A program made the translations under genes and the position numbers. 64,000 nt of DNA from contig OX438760.1 of assembly GCA_949316235.1 (NCBI GenBank), positions 498,501 through 562,500 of the forward strand, read 5' to 3'. The notes below the pieces were generated by a model, which saw only the letters and a list, made by a program, of their open reading frames with translations, was not told the DNA's origin and searched no databases. The DNA is from Oegoconia quadripuncta (Eukaryota > Arthropoda > Insecta > Lepidoptera > Autostichidae). Positions 9,938 through 19,559 of the stretch are shown piece by piece; position 1 is the first letter of the stretch, and the number at the start of each line of letters is the position of its first letter.

Positions 9938-10296
9938 AGGTCTTAGCATACGTGACGGGTAATTTCTCGGACGGAACGGAGACGGGAAGGGTGTAGTTCC
10001 TAACGTGAAAGTGGTTTTAAAACATACGTACAGTGACGGTGTTCAACGATAGTCGTGCTAGTGCTGCAACCATATTTCAGCACAGAATGTTCGATTTTAC
10101 TTTTGAAGAACTAGCAATGGTTGCCGTAGCAGTAGATGAAGAAGATGCCATAACGATGTTTTTTCTATTGCCGTCCCGTTCCGCCCGTGTTTCTCGCCAC
10201 GTGTATTTTATTGCTATGTTTTTAAATGCAACGATGTCAAAAAATCGTCCCGTTCCGTCCGGCACGAGAATAAACACGTCACGTATGCTAAGACCT
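9938..10296 (+). mobile_element. Harbinger-type element, 359 bp, TAA duplications
   Basis: Inverted ends AGGTCTTAGCATACGTGACG and the reverse complement at the right, with a second inner match around GGACGGAACGG. TAA flanks both sides (9935-9937, 10297-10299). A frame at 10033-10299 includes FEELAMVAVAVDEEDA, an acidic/hydrophobic stretch like the N-terminus of some Harbinger transposases; this is weak evidence. No DDE domain is present. Confidence 0.7.
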
Positions 10297-10445
10297 TAAG
10301 TATCTGACTGGATGCAGGCCGCTTCCAACCGGTTGCTCAGGAAATCAATGGGCGATGCCTATGTTCAGTAGTGTACGTCCTGTGGTTAAAGTGATGACGT
10401 TGAAGTTACACGATTAGCTATTTGGGGTACGTTTTCTTTTAGACA

Positions 10446-10788
10446 TTTTTTTGATGCACAACGGGTTAGCACTTTTTTTTTATGCACAAAGGGCCGGCAA
10501 TTGTCCTCAAACACACCTGATGTTAATTGAAGATGAGGTCGAAGGTGGAAGCGTACTGACCCGGGAACCCCAAAACATTTGGGGCACTGGCTATCTTATC
10601 TCTGACAACCGGAACACAACAATGCTATTAACATAGAGTTAGATAGCGGTAGCTAGCCAGGCGGACTATTAAAATTCCCTACCACCAACCAAACCGAGTA
10701 CTTAAAACATATACCCCGCTGGGGAGCGAATCCGCGACCTCCGAATCGTAAACCCAATGATGTTTACATTGAGCCACGGAGGTGGTTA
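10446..10788 (-). mobile_element. SINE-B copy, reverse, with doubled 3' end
   Basis: Full length from the GTGCATAAA end to the GAGCCACGGAGG head. The 3' end is doubled: GATGCACAACGGGTTAGCAC, then a second T-run and ATGCACAAAGGGCC. Confidence 0.85.
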
Positions 10789-10797
10789 ATTGTTAAC

Positions 10798-11113
10798 TTT
10801 AACTCAATCTTACCTAGTGTTAATTAAAGATGAGGCCCGAAGGTGGACGCGTACTGACACGGAAAACGCATAAGCCCCATTTTATTTAGGGAACTGGCTA
10901 TCTTATCTCTGACAACCGGAACACTACCATGCTATGAACATTGCTGTTTGGCGACAGATTTTTAGATAAGATTGTGGTAGCTAGCCAGGCGGACAAATAA
11001 AATGCCTTACCACCGACCAAACCGAGTACTTAAACATGTACCCCGCTGGGGATCGAATCCACGGCTTCAGAATCGTAAACCCTATGTTGTTTACATTGAG
11101 CCACGAAGGCAGT
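10798..11113 (-). mobile_element. SINE-B copy, reverse, older
   Basis: Same order as its left neighbour but more diverged (CCTAGTGTTAATTAAAGATG, box B GATCGAATCCACGG). The two copies sit about 10 bp apart in the same orientation. Confidence 0.8.
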
Positions 11114-11396
11114 TGAACATTTCTGTATTAGTCAATAGTTTACGTGGAAGCGGACGTCGGGGAATATTATTTATCTTTAACAGTTAAGCACTTCCGTTAT
11201 GTAAATTATACTTACCTCGAATTAGAGATGTGCGACTTCGAATAATACTTGTACTAAGTCGACTTCGTTTCAAATTAATCGACTTGAGTCCATCAATGTC
11301 TCGTGGCAAGTCGACGATTGGATTCCACGCGGGTGAATGATGAATGAATCCTACTTTTTCTAGCTCATTTAAATTCCATGATAGTATTTTACATAC

Positions 11397-11660
11397 ATAC
11401 ATAAAGTCACGACCTTTATCCCAAATGGGGTGTTCAGAGATATCCCAAATAATTGTGTTTGGGTGTTCCAAAAATGAAAAGTTTAATGATTGAAACAACA
11501 TCCACGTTTCACCTTATGAAATATACAGAAATGCACACGTGACAGGGAGTGAGCCCATCGCCGTTGAACGTTCAAAATTAAAAATGTTTTTTGGTGGAAA
11601 GTCCCTTAGTCGCCTTTTACGACACCCACGGGAAGAGACGGGTTGTCTTTATTCTATTTG
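11397..11660 (+). repeat. repeat J copy
   Basis: CACGACCTTTATCCCAAATG, CATCCACGTTTCACCTTATG, GAGCCCATCGCCGTTGAACG, then GTCGCCTTTTACGACACCCA and a T-rich end. Other copies: 15262 (plus) and 60497-61260 (minus, split). No coding frame. Confidence 0.7.
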
Positions 11661-11683
11661 AGTGCCGAAACATACCACACTCT

Positions 11684-11870
11684 CACTTGATGGAAAGTGA
11701 TGAAGCACGTCATCTCTCTGACTTGGTTGTTCGCATTATGAATGAAGCGTCGTACTTCCATTATCTATATACGGGTGAAATCCCTCCACACGCCTGGAAT
11801 AAGATTATGTAATTCCAACGCGCATACACCGAAATGCATGCTGTAAAAGACTGAGAGACGTGACCTTTCG
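11684..11870 (-). pseudogene. LINE-b fragment, internally deleted
   Basis: Reverse of the LINE-b tail. The 3' part (CACTTGATGGAAAGTGATGA) is joined directly to the upstream part (GGTTGTTCGCATTATGAATG through GCATGCTGTAAAAGACTGAG), losing the segment encoding WNSLPASVFPESY. Confidence 0.65.
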
Positions 11871-11929
11871 ACGAGGGCCAAGTTCCCAGAGCTGACAGCA
11901 GTAAGGACCATACAACGAACTTCCTGGAA

Positions 11930-12476
11930 TGTTCAACGTTACATCGATCTAACCAACAGTCTCAGGGTGATCCTACTCATTTCGCTTGCTCGGTACAAAG
12001 GTGCCTTTCGCAGCACCGTTCGTCAAAGAAGCGTTCTGTCGCTGTATGGCTATCGCACAAGCAATGTGTCGACCAACAGAGTATCGGAACTACGATCTTT
12101 CGAACCATAGTTCTTGGCTCGTTCGTATTTCAGTTACCCTACCCGCTCCGCTTAGTACGGTTCCACAGATAACACTTCTCATTTTGTTTACTGTTAGCTG
12201 TATATCTTATGGGAGTACGGGATGGGTCATATCTTATGGGAATGCGGAAATTGGAGTAAGCAGCGCGAACTCATGCTTGCCGACCTAAATTCAGAAATCC
12301 GTCCGGTATTCCACGGCGATCTGGTTTTAAACAGACACAACTTCCGAGCTTTTCGTATTACTGGCAATATTACTCTCGGTAGCCTTCTGCTACCGCCACG
12401 TTCACTGCATCTAGGCGCAGTCCGTGGTGTATACGAAAGCAGGAGGCCGAGCTTCACTCGCCCTCCTTCCCCATAG
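11930..12476 (+). pseudogene. putative non-LTR reverse transcriptase tail (repeat K)
   Basis: A frame from 12222 reads MGHILWECGNWSKQRELMLA, with an H.L.EC..W...R spacing like the zinc-finger-like end of R1/Jockey-type LINE proteins. It continues to about RAFRITGNI. Upstream frames are broken. The downstream 3' UTR is shared with 61345-61560 and 3655-3830, supporting a mobile origin. Clade unsure. Confidence 0.45.
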
Positions 12477-12775
12477 GGATGGCCCTAGTGCCATGTTGCA
12501 TTTCATTGGCTACACTCCCATTTGTAAGGGAAGAAGTGGGAAACTTTTTTTCCTACTTACACACCCTATTTATTTCTTTAATTAGTCTGGGGTCCAAGTT
12601 AGCAATAGAGTCACGTAGGACACTGTCTACCTTCAGTAGGCGCCGTGTCGAGTACCACTGTTGATCCTGGCTTATAGGAGTTACAGATGGGAGGAGTGCG
12701 GAGGTGGGATTGTTAGCTCTAGAATTGTAGTAACATATACATTGATATATGTATAACTCCTTTGTGTAATCATGA
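12477..12775 (+). repeat. repeat K 3' UTR
   Basis: TTAATTAGTCTGGGGTCCAA, CCTTCAGTAGGCGCCGTG and GAGTACCACTGTTGATCCTG recur at 61345-61560. Confidence 0.65.
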
Positions 12776-12835
12776 CATTATTCTACTATCTTTCCTTGTA
12801 TCTATCTTGTAGTGGTAGAGCCACGCTGTAAGCTA

Positions 12836-13076
12836 TTAGCTTGCAGCATGAATGGGCCGGCTCGACCGGGGAAGTACCACCCTCTCGCAGAAGACCGACG
12901 TCTGAGTAGTGGCATTTTGCCACTGCGCTTCGTCCGGTGAGCGAGGGCGCCGGAGGCCCACCTTCCAGTCTCTCTCCAGAATGGTAGCGGTATTTAAAGA
13001 GTTACTACCCCAGGAGGGTACCAGCACTGCTGGAGAATCCCTCATCGCTCAGGCTGCCCTACTTATTCTGGGGTGG
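12836..13076 (+). repeat. repeat M (GGGCCGGCTCGACCGG)
   Basis: GC-rich block: GAATGGGCCGGCTCGACCGG, AAGTACCACCCTCTCGCAGA, GCGCCGGAGGCCCACCTTCC. I recall this wording as a common lepidopteran LINE 3' region. Only one copy is in the window, so the class is not shown by the sequence. Confidence 0.45.
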
Positions 13077-13217
13077 ACACCTTCCTCAAAGGCCGGCAAC
13101 GCATCTATGACCCTTTTGGTGTTGAGGGTGTCCATGGGCGGCGGTGATTGCTTTCCATCAGGTGACCCGCATGCTCGTTTGCCGCCCTCTCATATAAAAA
13201 AAAAAAAAAAAAAAAAA
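13077..13217 (+). mobile_element. LINE-a 3' end
   Basis: ACACCTTCCTCAAAGGCCGG through CCCTCTCATAT and a 20-plus A-run. Short 5'-truncated insertion; one in-frame change (GTTGAGGGTG) against other copies. Confidence 0.85.
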
Positions 13218-13221
13218 TCTT

Positions 13222-13425
13222 TCACTTCACCTGCGTGATATAACTTTATCGCGGAAATTGGTTCATCCAACGGGAACTACTCACTTTGTCGCGCAACCAA
13301 AATATCTTATGTTTTAATCCAGGTTATATTCTACCTATATACCTAATTTTATCCAAAACCAGTTCATCCGTTTCGCCGTGATTAAGCAACGAACAAATAA
13401 GCAAACAACCAAACTGTTGCGCTTA
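13222..13425 (-). repeat. Helitron-like repeat remnant
   Basis: CACCTGCGTGATATAACTTT, AACTACTCACTTTGTCGC, CCAGTTCATCCGTTTCGCCG. The wording is like the inner part of the 49692-49946 and 34680-34790 repeats. Assignment is tentative. Confidence 0.35.
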
Positions 13426-13439
13426 AATAAATAATAAAT

Positions 13440-13698
13440 ATATAAATATCGTTAGACATACACACAGCGCCATCTAGTTCCACAGTAAGCAACTATAGAC
13501 TTGTGTTGTGGATACCAGATGGTTAATATACTACATAATTACATTTTTTTGTAAATAAATATTATAAATGAAAACATCCATAACTCGGGTACACATTCCC
13601 GTATTCACCACACAAACATATGCCCCTAGCGGGATTCGAACCCGCAACCTTTTGGTATAGCAATCAGAGTTTCTAACCACTACACCAAACAGACCGTA
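13440..13698 (-). mobile_element. SINE-C copy, full length
   Basis: Minus-strand tRNA-like head (reverse of ACCACTACACCAAACAG), box B GGTTCGAATCCCGCTAGGGG, body with CATAACTCGGGTACAC and GGATACCAGATGGTT, end with CAGCGCCATCTAGTTCCAC. Confidence 0.85.
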
Positions 13699-13772
13699 AT
13701 AAAATTAGTTACATTACTTGGATGAATATTTTTGCGAACAAAACCTCGGGACAAAATCTAGTAAATAAATTT

Positions 13773-13835
13773 GGTAACCTTTTGGTATAGTGGTCATATT
13801 GCTAACCACTACACCAAAGAGGTCGTCAAGGAACT
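13773..13835 (-). mobile_element. SINE-C head fragment
   Basis: ACCTTTTGGTATAGTGGTCA..CTAACCACTACACCAAAGAG: only the first 60 bp of the tRNA-like head. Confidence 0.65.
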
Positions 13836-14119
13836 TATAATGGTAGTTCGATTAAATTATTTCGGATTCGCGCATCACTACCTCAAACATCGACCTGAAG
13901 AGTTCTCACGTGCAGGTATTGAGATATATATATATATATATTCCTTCCTGAGGGAAGGAATTCAGAAATACCCGGACCAATAACTTGCGCGTATTATTAC
14001 AGTTTAGTTTCTGGTGGAAGTTACTTTAAATTCAGTTTTAAAGCAAACAACAATTTGAACACAAATTAAGTTGCTTTGCGTCTTTAGAGATTCCGAAATT
14101 TGAAATACATTATTATGTA

Positions 14120-14415
14120 TCAATCACTCGTGGCGCAGTCGAATTGGCGATTTGTTGTCGATTAGCGAGGTTAAGCAATGTCTGACGCAGTCAGTCCTTG
14201 GATGGGTGATCACTAGTGGAATTTAAAATCAGTGTTTACGTGCTTCAGACGGCAAGTTAAATAGTCGGTCCCGTTGTTTTTAAATGAAGACAGTCGTTAA
14301 GCCAAGTCGGTGGCTTACAGGCGCGGATTAAAACACTGACTGCTACGTTGCCATTAGTCTGATACAAACTCTCCCAATGAGAGGAGGCTGTGGTCCAGCA
14401 GTGGGCACTTGTAAG
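14120..14415 (+). mobile_element. SINE-5S copy, full length
   Basis: TCGATTAGCGAGGTTAAGCA, GTCAGTCCTTGGATGGGTGA and CACTAGTGGAA give the 5S-like core (about 14157-14225). Then GTTTACGTGCTTCAGACGG, CGTTAAGCCAAGTCGGTGG and CAATGAGAGGAGGCTGTGG. The best-preserved copy in the window. Confidence 0.8.
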
Positions 14416-14460
14416 GTTGTTAAGAATTTTAATATTAAACAAATGAATTAAAATTTAGGA

Positions 14461-14670
14461 GACTTACACTAATCATCCAGTCCCAAACTAAGCAAAGTTT
14501 GTGCTATGAATACTATAACGGATAAACATACATAAATATTTATAAAAACATCCATGACTCGGAAATAAATGTATGTGTACATCACACAAACATTTACCCC
14601 TCGCGGGATTCGAACCCGCAACCGTTAGTTACGCTGAAAGGGTCACTATCCACCACACCAATCGGTTGTC
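14461..14670 (-). mobile_element. SINE-A copy
   Basis: Reverse tail ACTTACACTAATCATCCAGT through box B (CGGGATTCGAACCCGCAACC) to CACCAATCGG. Complete. Confidence 0.85.
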
Positions 14671-14727
14671 CGTGAGTCCACAATCCACGACACCAATTAT
14701 GTATCAATGAAAGGATCCATTAATCAT

Positions 14728-14830
14728 ATTCATATTAGCCACTGGATGTCCACTGCTGAACAGGCTCCCCCCACCCATAGATTTCCAGAGTGACGTTGGA
14801 AGCAGCCTGCATCCAGCGACTTGTCTAAAG
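14728..14830 (+). repeat. repeat F copy
   Basis: AGCCACTGGATGTCCACTGC, then CATAGATTTCCAGAGTGACG and CTGCATCCAGCGACTTGTC. Matches 1497-1578 in part. Confidence 0.5.
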
Positions 14831-14833
14831 TCC

Positions 14834-15160
14834 TTTTTTTTTATGCACAACTGGTTGGTCCTTGACCGCAATCACACCTGATGTTAAATGAAGATGAGGT
14901 CGAAGGTGGAAGCGTACTGACCCGGGATCAACATATTTGGGGGACTGGCTATTTCATCTCTGACAACAGTAACACAACAATGCTATTAACATTGCGGCTT
15001 GGCGGCAGATTTAGATAAGAGGGTGGAAGCTAGCCAGGCGGAGATTTAAAATGCCCTACCACCAATCAAACCGAATACTTAAACATGTACCCCGCTGGGG
15101 ATCGAACCCGCGACCTCCGAATCGTAAACCCAATGTTGTTTACATTGAGTCACCGAGGCT
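14834..15160 (-). mobile_element. SINE-B copy, full length
   Basis: T-run plus ATGCACAACTGGTTGG, CACCTGATGTTAAATGAAG, GGGGATCGAACCCGCGACCT, ending ATTGAGTCACCGAGGC. Confidence 0.9.
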
Positions 15161-15261
15161 TATTTATAAACTGGCACATAATTGGGAATCCGGCCACCTG
15201 CATTTTTTCTTTTCACTCGGACCACACAAGAAATTGTAGTTTTAGGTGGATACCGATACAG

Positions 15262-15470
15262 ATACCGTCTCGACCTTTATCCCAAATGGGGTGGTCACAG
15301 ATATTCCAACCATAAGCGTTTGTGTGTTCCAAAGATTATGTTTGACGCAACATCCACGGTTCAACTTTTCAAATATACGTAAATGCATAGGGGTGTGCCC
15401 ATCGCCATTGAAAGGCTGTTTTTGATGTGATGTTCCTCATTCGACTTTTACAACACTTATGGTTCCTATC
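15262..15470 (+). repeat. repeat J copy
   Basis: CTCGACCTTTATCCCAAATG, CATCCACGGTTCAACTTTTC, GTGCCCATCGCCATTGAAAG, then a diverged end. Confidence 0.6.
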
Positions 15471-15611
15471 TTTCAATACAAATTTATTACTGTGATTTAA
15501 AGTTTACGTAGTTGAGTCCAGAAACGAATCAACTCTTAGTAATATTTGAAGTATTTATAATAATTGCTCAAAAAGGAGTTTGTGGAAAGGGGTCGTCTTC
15601 AAATCTTCGTC

Positions 15612-15702
15612 TCGCGTAGCACTGGTATTACTACGGCGTAGCTCTGACAACGCGGCGTAGCTGATGATGTAAATAGCGCAGTGCTACGCAAAGTTCTCAC
15701 TA
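15612..15702. repeat. short inverted repeat GCGTAGCACTG
   Basis: GCGTAGCACTG at the left and CAGTGCTACGC at the right enclose about 65 bp that contains two more GGCGTAGCT words. Could be a tiny palindromic element. No target duplication seen. Confidence 0.35.
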
Positions 15703-15749
15703 TGTCTCTTACCTATTCCCTAAGTGTGATGGATGTGCAATTATGTTAA

Positions 15750-16092
15750 AGAGAGTTTATTCCGGCCAATGGCGCCCTCATTGGATAAATAAAGATTTCT
15801 TTTTAATTTATTATATAATCGCTCTGACCAACACTCGAGAAACCTATAAGCTAATTATAATTAACACCTAAATAGCTTTAATTGCGGTTATTTTCGAGAA
15901 TTTCAAATTGTTTTATTGGTAGTTTTAGTTTAGTTCAGTTTTAGTTTAGTTTATTTTTAGTTTTCAAAGCTATTTAGGTATTGCTTTTAAGATTTTCTAG
16001 TGCAGGTCAGAGCGATTTTTGTGATTTATTCTGCATTTAAAAAGAAATGTTAATTTACCGTTTGAAGGCTCCACTGGACAGAATAAACCCTC
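15750..16092. mobile_element. near-palindromic TTAA-flanked element, 343 bp
   Basis: Left arm GAGTTTATTCCGGCCAATGG..ATCGCTCTGACC..ACCTAAATAGCTTT; the right arm is its imperfect reverse complement (AAAGCTATTTAGGT..GGTCAGAGCGAT..CCACTGG.CAGAATAAACCCTC). The arms cover most of the element around an AGTTTTAGTTTAG centre. TTAA stands at 15746-15749 and 16093-16096. A right arm of the same family lies at 20446-20536, also followed by TTAA. TTAA duplication suggests piggyBac-type mobilisation, by inference. Confidence 0.65.
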
Positions 16093-16481
16093 TTAAGAGA
16101 AAGTTTCATTGCTCTAGTTTTTAATGCATAAATTATCTTATCTTTATTTCGAAATAGTGGAGAAATCTTAAAAAGTTTAGAGAGAACAGTGACAAACACC
16201 CAATTTACATTATTATCGTTCGTCGCGACACCTCGGAGGGTAATATTAATGATACCACTCAAGTAATTGACATTTATTGTAGACCCTTGTCAAAATAACA
16301 CAAAACCGCCCCTTGCCAACCGCAGGTTCGAACGGGCCGATTGGTGGGTGACGTCGTTATCAGATTTTAACCGATGGTAAAGGGAGGTGTCGTGGTGTTC
16401 AGTTAAAAACGAGCTGAAAGAATAATTGGAACGTAATGTGTTTTTCCATGTAAAATAATAAATTAAAATAAAAAAAATAAA

Positions 16482-16708
16482 ATAAATATTTCGGACACTT
16501 ACACCAATCATCTAGTCCCAAACTAAGCAAAGCTTGTGCTATGGATACTAGATAACGGATAAACATACATAAATATTTATATAAACATCCAAGACTCGGG
16601 AGTAAATGTTCATATTCATCACACAAACATTTACCCGTCGCGGGATTCGAACCCGCAACCGTTGGTTTCGCTGATAGGGTCACTATCCACTACACCAATC
16701 GGTCGTCT
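16482..16708 (-). mobile_element. SINE-A copy, full length
   Basis: AATAAATATTTCGGACACTT tail, CATCTAGTCCCAAACTAAGC, box B CGGGATTCGAACCCGCAACC, head ending CACCAATCGGTCGTC. Confidence 0.9.
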
Positions 16709-16780
16709 GATGTATTAGAAATTTAATACTAATCACTGCTTACTGATTAACCAAAACACTGATATTCAGGTATCAATTTA

Positions 16781-17058
16781 ATAAATAAATAAATATCTTT
16801 GCACATACACCCAGCGCCATCTAGTTCCACATTAAGAAACTATCACATTGTATTATGGATCCCGGATGGTTGTTAAACTACACAAATACATTTTTTTTTG
16901 TAAATAAATACATATATATATATAAATGAAAAACATCCATAACCCGGGAACACATGTCTGTATTCATCATACAAAGATATGCCCCTGGCGAGATTCGAAC
17001 CCGCGACCTTTTGGTAATAGCGGTCAGTGTTTTTAACCACTACACCAAACAGGTCGTT
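16781..17058 (-). mobile_element. SINE-C copy, full length
   Basis: ATAAATATCTTTGCACATAC, CAGCGCCATCTAGTTCCAC, GAGATTCGAACCCGCGACCT, ACCACTACACCAAACAGGTC. A TATATATA expansion lies mid-body. Confidence 0.9.
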
Positions 17059-17140
17059 ACATTTAAAACAACACAAACATTTAATCAATCTATTTAAAGA
17101 AAATTAATGGAGTTGTTTTGAAAAGGGTAATTTTAAATTA

Positions 17141-17402
17141 ATGGTTGGTGGTAGGGCATTTTAAATATCCGCTTGGCTAGCTAACACCATCTTATCTAAG
17201 TCTGCAGCCAAACAGTATTGTTAATAGCATTGTTGTGTTACGGTTGTCAGAGATAAGATAGCCAAGGGACTTAAATAGAGTTTCCGGGTCAGCCTCATAT
17301 TCATTTAACATCAGGTGCAATAGATAGCCAGTCCCCCAAATGTGTTGGGGTTTCCGGGTCAGTACGCTTCCACCTTCGACCTCATCTTCACTTAACATCA
17401 GG
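17141..17402 (+). mobile_element. SINE-B copy with internal 3' duplication
   Basis: Starts at GGTTGGTGGTAGGGCATTTT (5' truncated). A diverged 3' segment (GTTTCCGGGTCAGCCTCATA..CATCAGGTGCAA) is followed by a second, better segment (GATAGCCAGTCCCCCAAATG to CATCAGG), so two 3' ends lie in series. Confidence 0.8.
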
Positions 17403-17520
17403 TTGTGTCCAGGATACATTGGAGTCCAGGGAGGCGACCCTGATATTCTGTGGATACCGGAGAACGAGGACTGGAGAGTACAACATCGCACATTGCTTAT
17501 ACGTGTATGCAACCATAAAA
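17402..17520 (+). repeat. repeat pair with 49594-49692
   Basis: TATTCTGTGGATACCGGAGA and GAGAGTACAACA and ATGCAACCAT recur in the same order at 49594-49692. Unclassified. Confidence 0.5.
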
Positions 17521-17592
17521 TTTTTAAGTTATAAAAACCAATAAACCCGACTGTATAATTTGTGTTTTGCGGCCGCCATGTTGTAAATAATC
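17515..17592 (-). repeat. repeat N copy
   Basis: Reverse reading: CAACATGGCGGCCGCAAAAC, then CAGTCGGGTTTATTGGTTTT. The following CTACCTATGCCAATAACTTC (17594-17640) also recurs at 30599. Confidence 0.5.
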
Positions 17593-18009
17593 TACCTATG
17601 CCAATAACTTCTATTTCACTTACCTTATATGCCCTATTTTTTACGGTATACATACATACTTAGATACATACATACCCTCGACAAACATTACCCTCCTTCT
17701 TTGGGCAGTCGGATAAAAATAGGAATCTATAAAAAGATCGGCAAGGCTTTCCAATTCTATCCGGGCAAGTTTTCCGACAGCTCGTTCACAAACAACAGCT
17801 TAAGGCTATTCTAAGGATCGAATTTCACTAAAACTTGTCGTTTCTTGTGCAAACAGCTAAGTAGTATTTGTTAAACAACTTCAAAGTAAGTCCAAAATGT
17901 TTTGTAAGTATTTAAGTTATTTATAAAGTTTGCTCTGATCTGACGGCGGCCGGATTGATTTTATGTCTTTGTTTAAAAAGCTTAACAACGTTGGTCACAG
18001 GACGTCAAT

Positions 18010-18810
18010 ATATTGACCACCTGTTTGGTGCAGTGGTCAGAAACTCTGACCACTGTACCAAAAGGTCGCGGGCATATGTTTGTATGGTGAATATGGATAC
18101 GGTGATTCAATTCAATTCAATTATTTATTTGCAAAACTAAGTGTATACAATGGTCTTATTATAAATGGTGCTTATAACTTAGTCGCCCTGTTAGGGCACA
18201 GCAAATTTATGAGGGCACTGAGCGTATATAATATAACATGTCATTAAAACTATTTATATTATTATTATTACTTAATCTAATAGTCAGTTTTACTTGCTTT
18301 CGAAGAACTCTTGCAGCGTGTAGAAACAGTTGTCAAGTAGGTATTTCGTCAGTTGATTTTTAAATGTGATAAATTTCTCATTGTCTCGTATTGGTTTTGG
18401 AATCTTGTTATAAATTTTTAAACACATTACATAAGGGCCTGAATTGTATATTTTCATATTTGAAGAGGGTAGAGCTATTTGGTTCCTTTGTCGTAGGTTT
18501 AGGGAACTCAGGTAGTGATCTCTTGGTGCGGGAAACATATTTCGGTGTTTTTTTACAAACTTACATATTTCAAGGATATATATGGATGCTAGTGTCAGAA
18601 TTTTAAGTTTGCGAAAATGCGGTCTACACGTTTACGATACGGAATGTGTACCCGAGTTATGGATGTTTTCATTTATAATAAGTATTTATTTACAAAAAAA
18701 ATGTATTTATGTAGTATATCAACCATCTGGTATCCACAACACAAGCCTATAGTTGCTTAATGTGGAGCTATTAGATAGCATTGTGTGTATGTCCAAGGAT
18801 ATTTATTTAT
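18010..18810 (+). mobile_element. SINE-C copy split by a LINE insertion
   Basis: Head at 18010-18102 (CTGTTTGGTGCAGTGGTCAG) and remainder at 18643-18810 (TGTACCCGAGTTATGGATGT to GTATGTCCAAGGATA). GATACGG at 18096-18102 is duplicated at 18636-18642 around the insert. Confidence 0.85.
18103..18635 (-). pseudogene. LINE-c relative: reverse transcriptase tail, 533-bp insertion
   Basis: The minus frame 18290-18538 reads RDHYLSSLNLRQRNQIALPS, then VMCLKIYNKIPKPIRDNEKF, KNQLTKYLLDNCFYTLQEFF and ends ESK-stop. IYNKIP..I...FK..L..L....FY...EF is the closing pattern of Jockey-like LINE proteins. The 3' end, read on its own strand, closes with repeats of GAATT. The 5' end is truncated inside the coding region. 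The upstream polymerase is missing, so it is a dead-on-arrival copy. Confidence 0.8.
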
Positions 18811-18935
18811 TTATTTATATGTCACTTGCGCACATTGGATTTCGGTGATTTAATCTATGCTAATAAATGGTGCTTAAATAGTGCCTAATAGTGCTTAAAG
18901 GACGGAAATAGTGCTACTGTATTTTAAGAGGTCTT

Positions 18936-19133
18936 TCACTGGGCAAGCCATTTTGACGTCAAGTTAGCAGTGTCAATGAGAACGGCTGTACTTATCGTTA
19001 TGATTTGTATTTCAATTAATAGTGCTTCTTCTTCATAGCGACTCAAAACATCGATGGCTAAAACATCAAATTCTTGGGGACCAGAATGTGGCCACGCATT
19101 GTCTGTGGCATCGTAAAGGTCCTGTAGCAGCAC
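18936..19133 (-). CDS. unrecognised small frame, possibly exon-like
   Basis: 66 codons: MLLQDLYDATDNAWPHSGPQ, then EFDVLAIDVLSRYEEEALLI and EIQIITISTAVLIDTA. CTGCTACAG upstream of GACCTTTAC could be a splice acceptor. The acidic YEEEAL stretch resembles N-termini of some transposases. I do not recognise the family. It may be a transposase remnant or chance. Confidence 0.2.
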   Translation of the reverse strand: MLLQDLYDATDNAWPHSGPQEFDVLAIDVLSRYEEEALLIEIQIITISTAVLIDTANLTSKWLAQ

Positions 19134-19311
19134 CTAGGGGAGCATAGGTGATGCCCCATAGATTGTGGTGTATTACCGAGCTATGTATGTATATATGTAA
19201 TTATAAATGTATATATGTAGATTTCTATGTTACCAGGCGGTATTTAAACGGCTTGACCTATTTTGAAGTGCAAGGTGACGTTCGTATTGATCTCCAGAGT
19301 GTAAAAAATTC

Positions 19312-19365
19312 AACATGGCGCCCGTTCAATACAAAATATTCTGTCGGATTTGTGGTTTTTAAATA
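19312..19365 (+). repeat. repeat N copy
   Basis: TCAACATGGCGCCCGTTCAA followed by TGTCGGATTTGTGGTTTTTA, as at 29490. Confidence 0.5.
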
Positions 19366-19559
19366 CTTAAATAGTTATTTAAATCGGAAATGTCACTATT
19401 TCAAGCATTATTTTTTAAATAAAAATTGTGTTTGAAAACTCGGATCAGTTTCTCCGGATTGAAAGCGTCAAGTTAGCTTGCTCAACAAAGTACTATTATT
19501 GAAGTACTATTATTGTGGGGAGCACTATTTCAGTGCTATTTATTGACATATATAATCTA

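Larger units (their letters stand above)
18860..19543. mobile_element. possible inverted-repeat element, about 685 bp
   Basis: Left AATAAATGGTGCTTAAATAG and right, read inward, AATAAATAGCACTGAAATAG form about 24-bp imperfect inverted repeats. Inside lie repeat N (19312-19365) and a 66-codon minus frame. Flanking duplications are not clear, so the outer limits are uncertain. Confidence 0.4.

Noticed and set aside
14157..14225. 5S rRNA gene
   Set aside because: Only the promoter-bearing half resembles 5S, it is diverged, and it is followed by a repeated non-5S body.
17192..17653. 153-codon minus-strand gene
   Set aside because: Almost entirely SINE-B sequence and repeat N.
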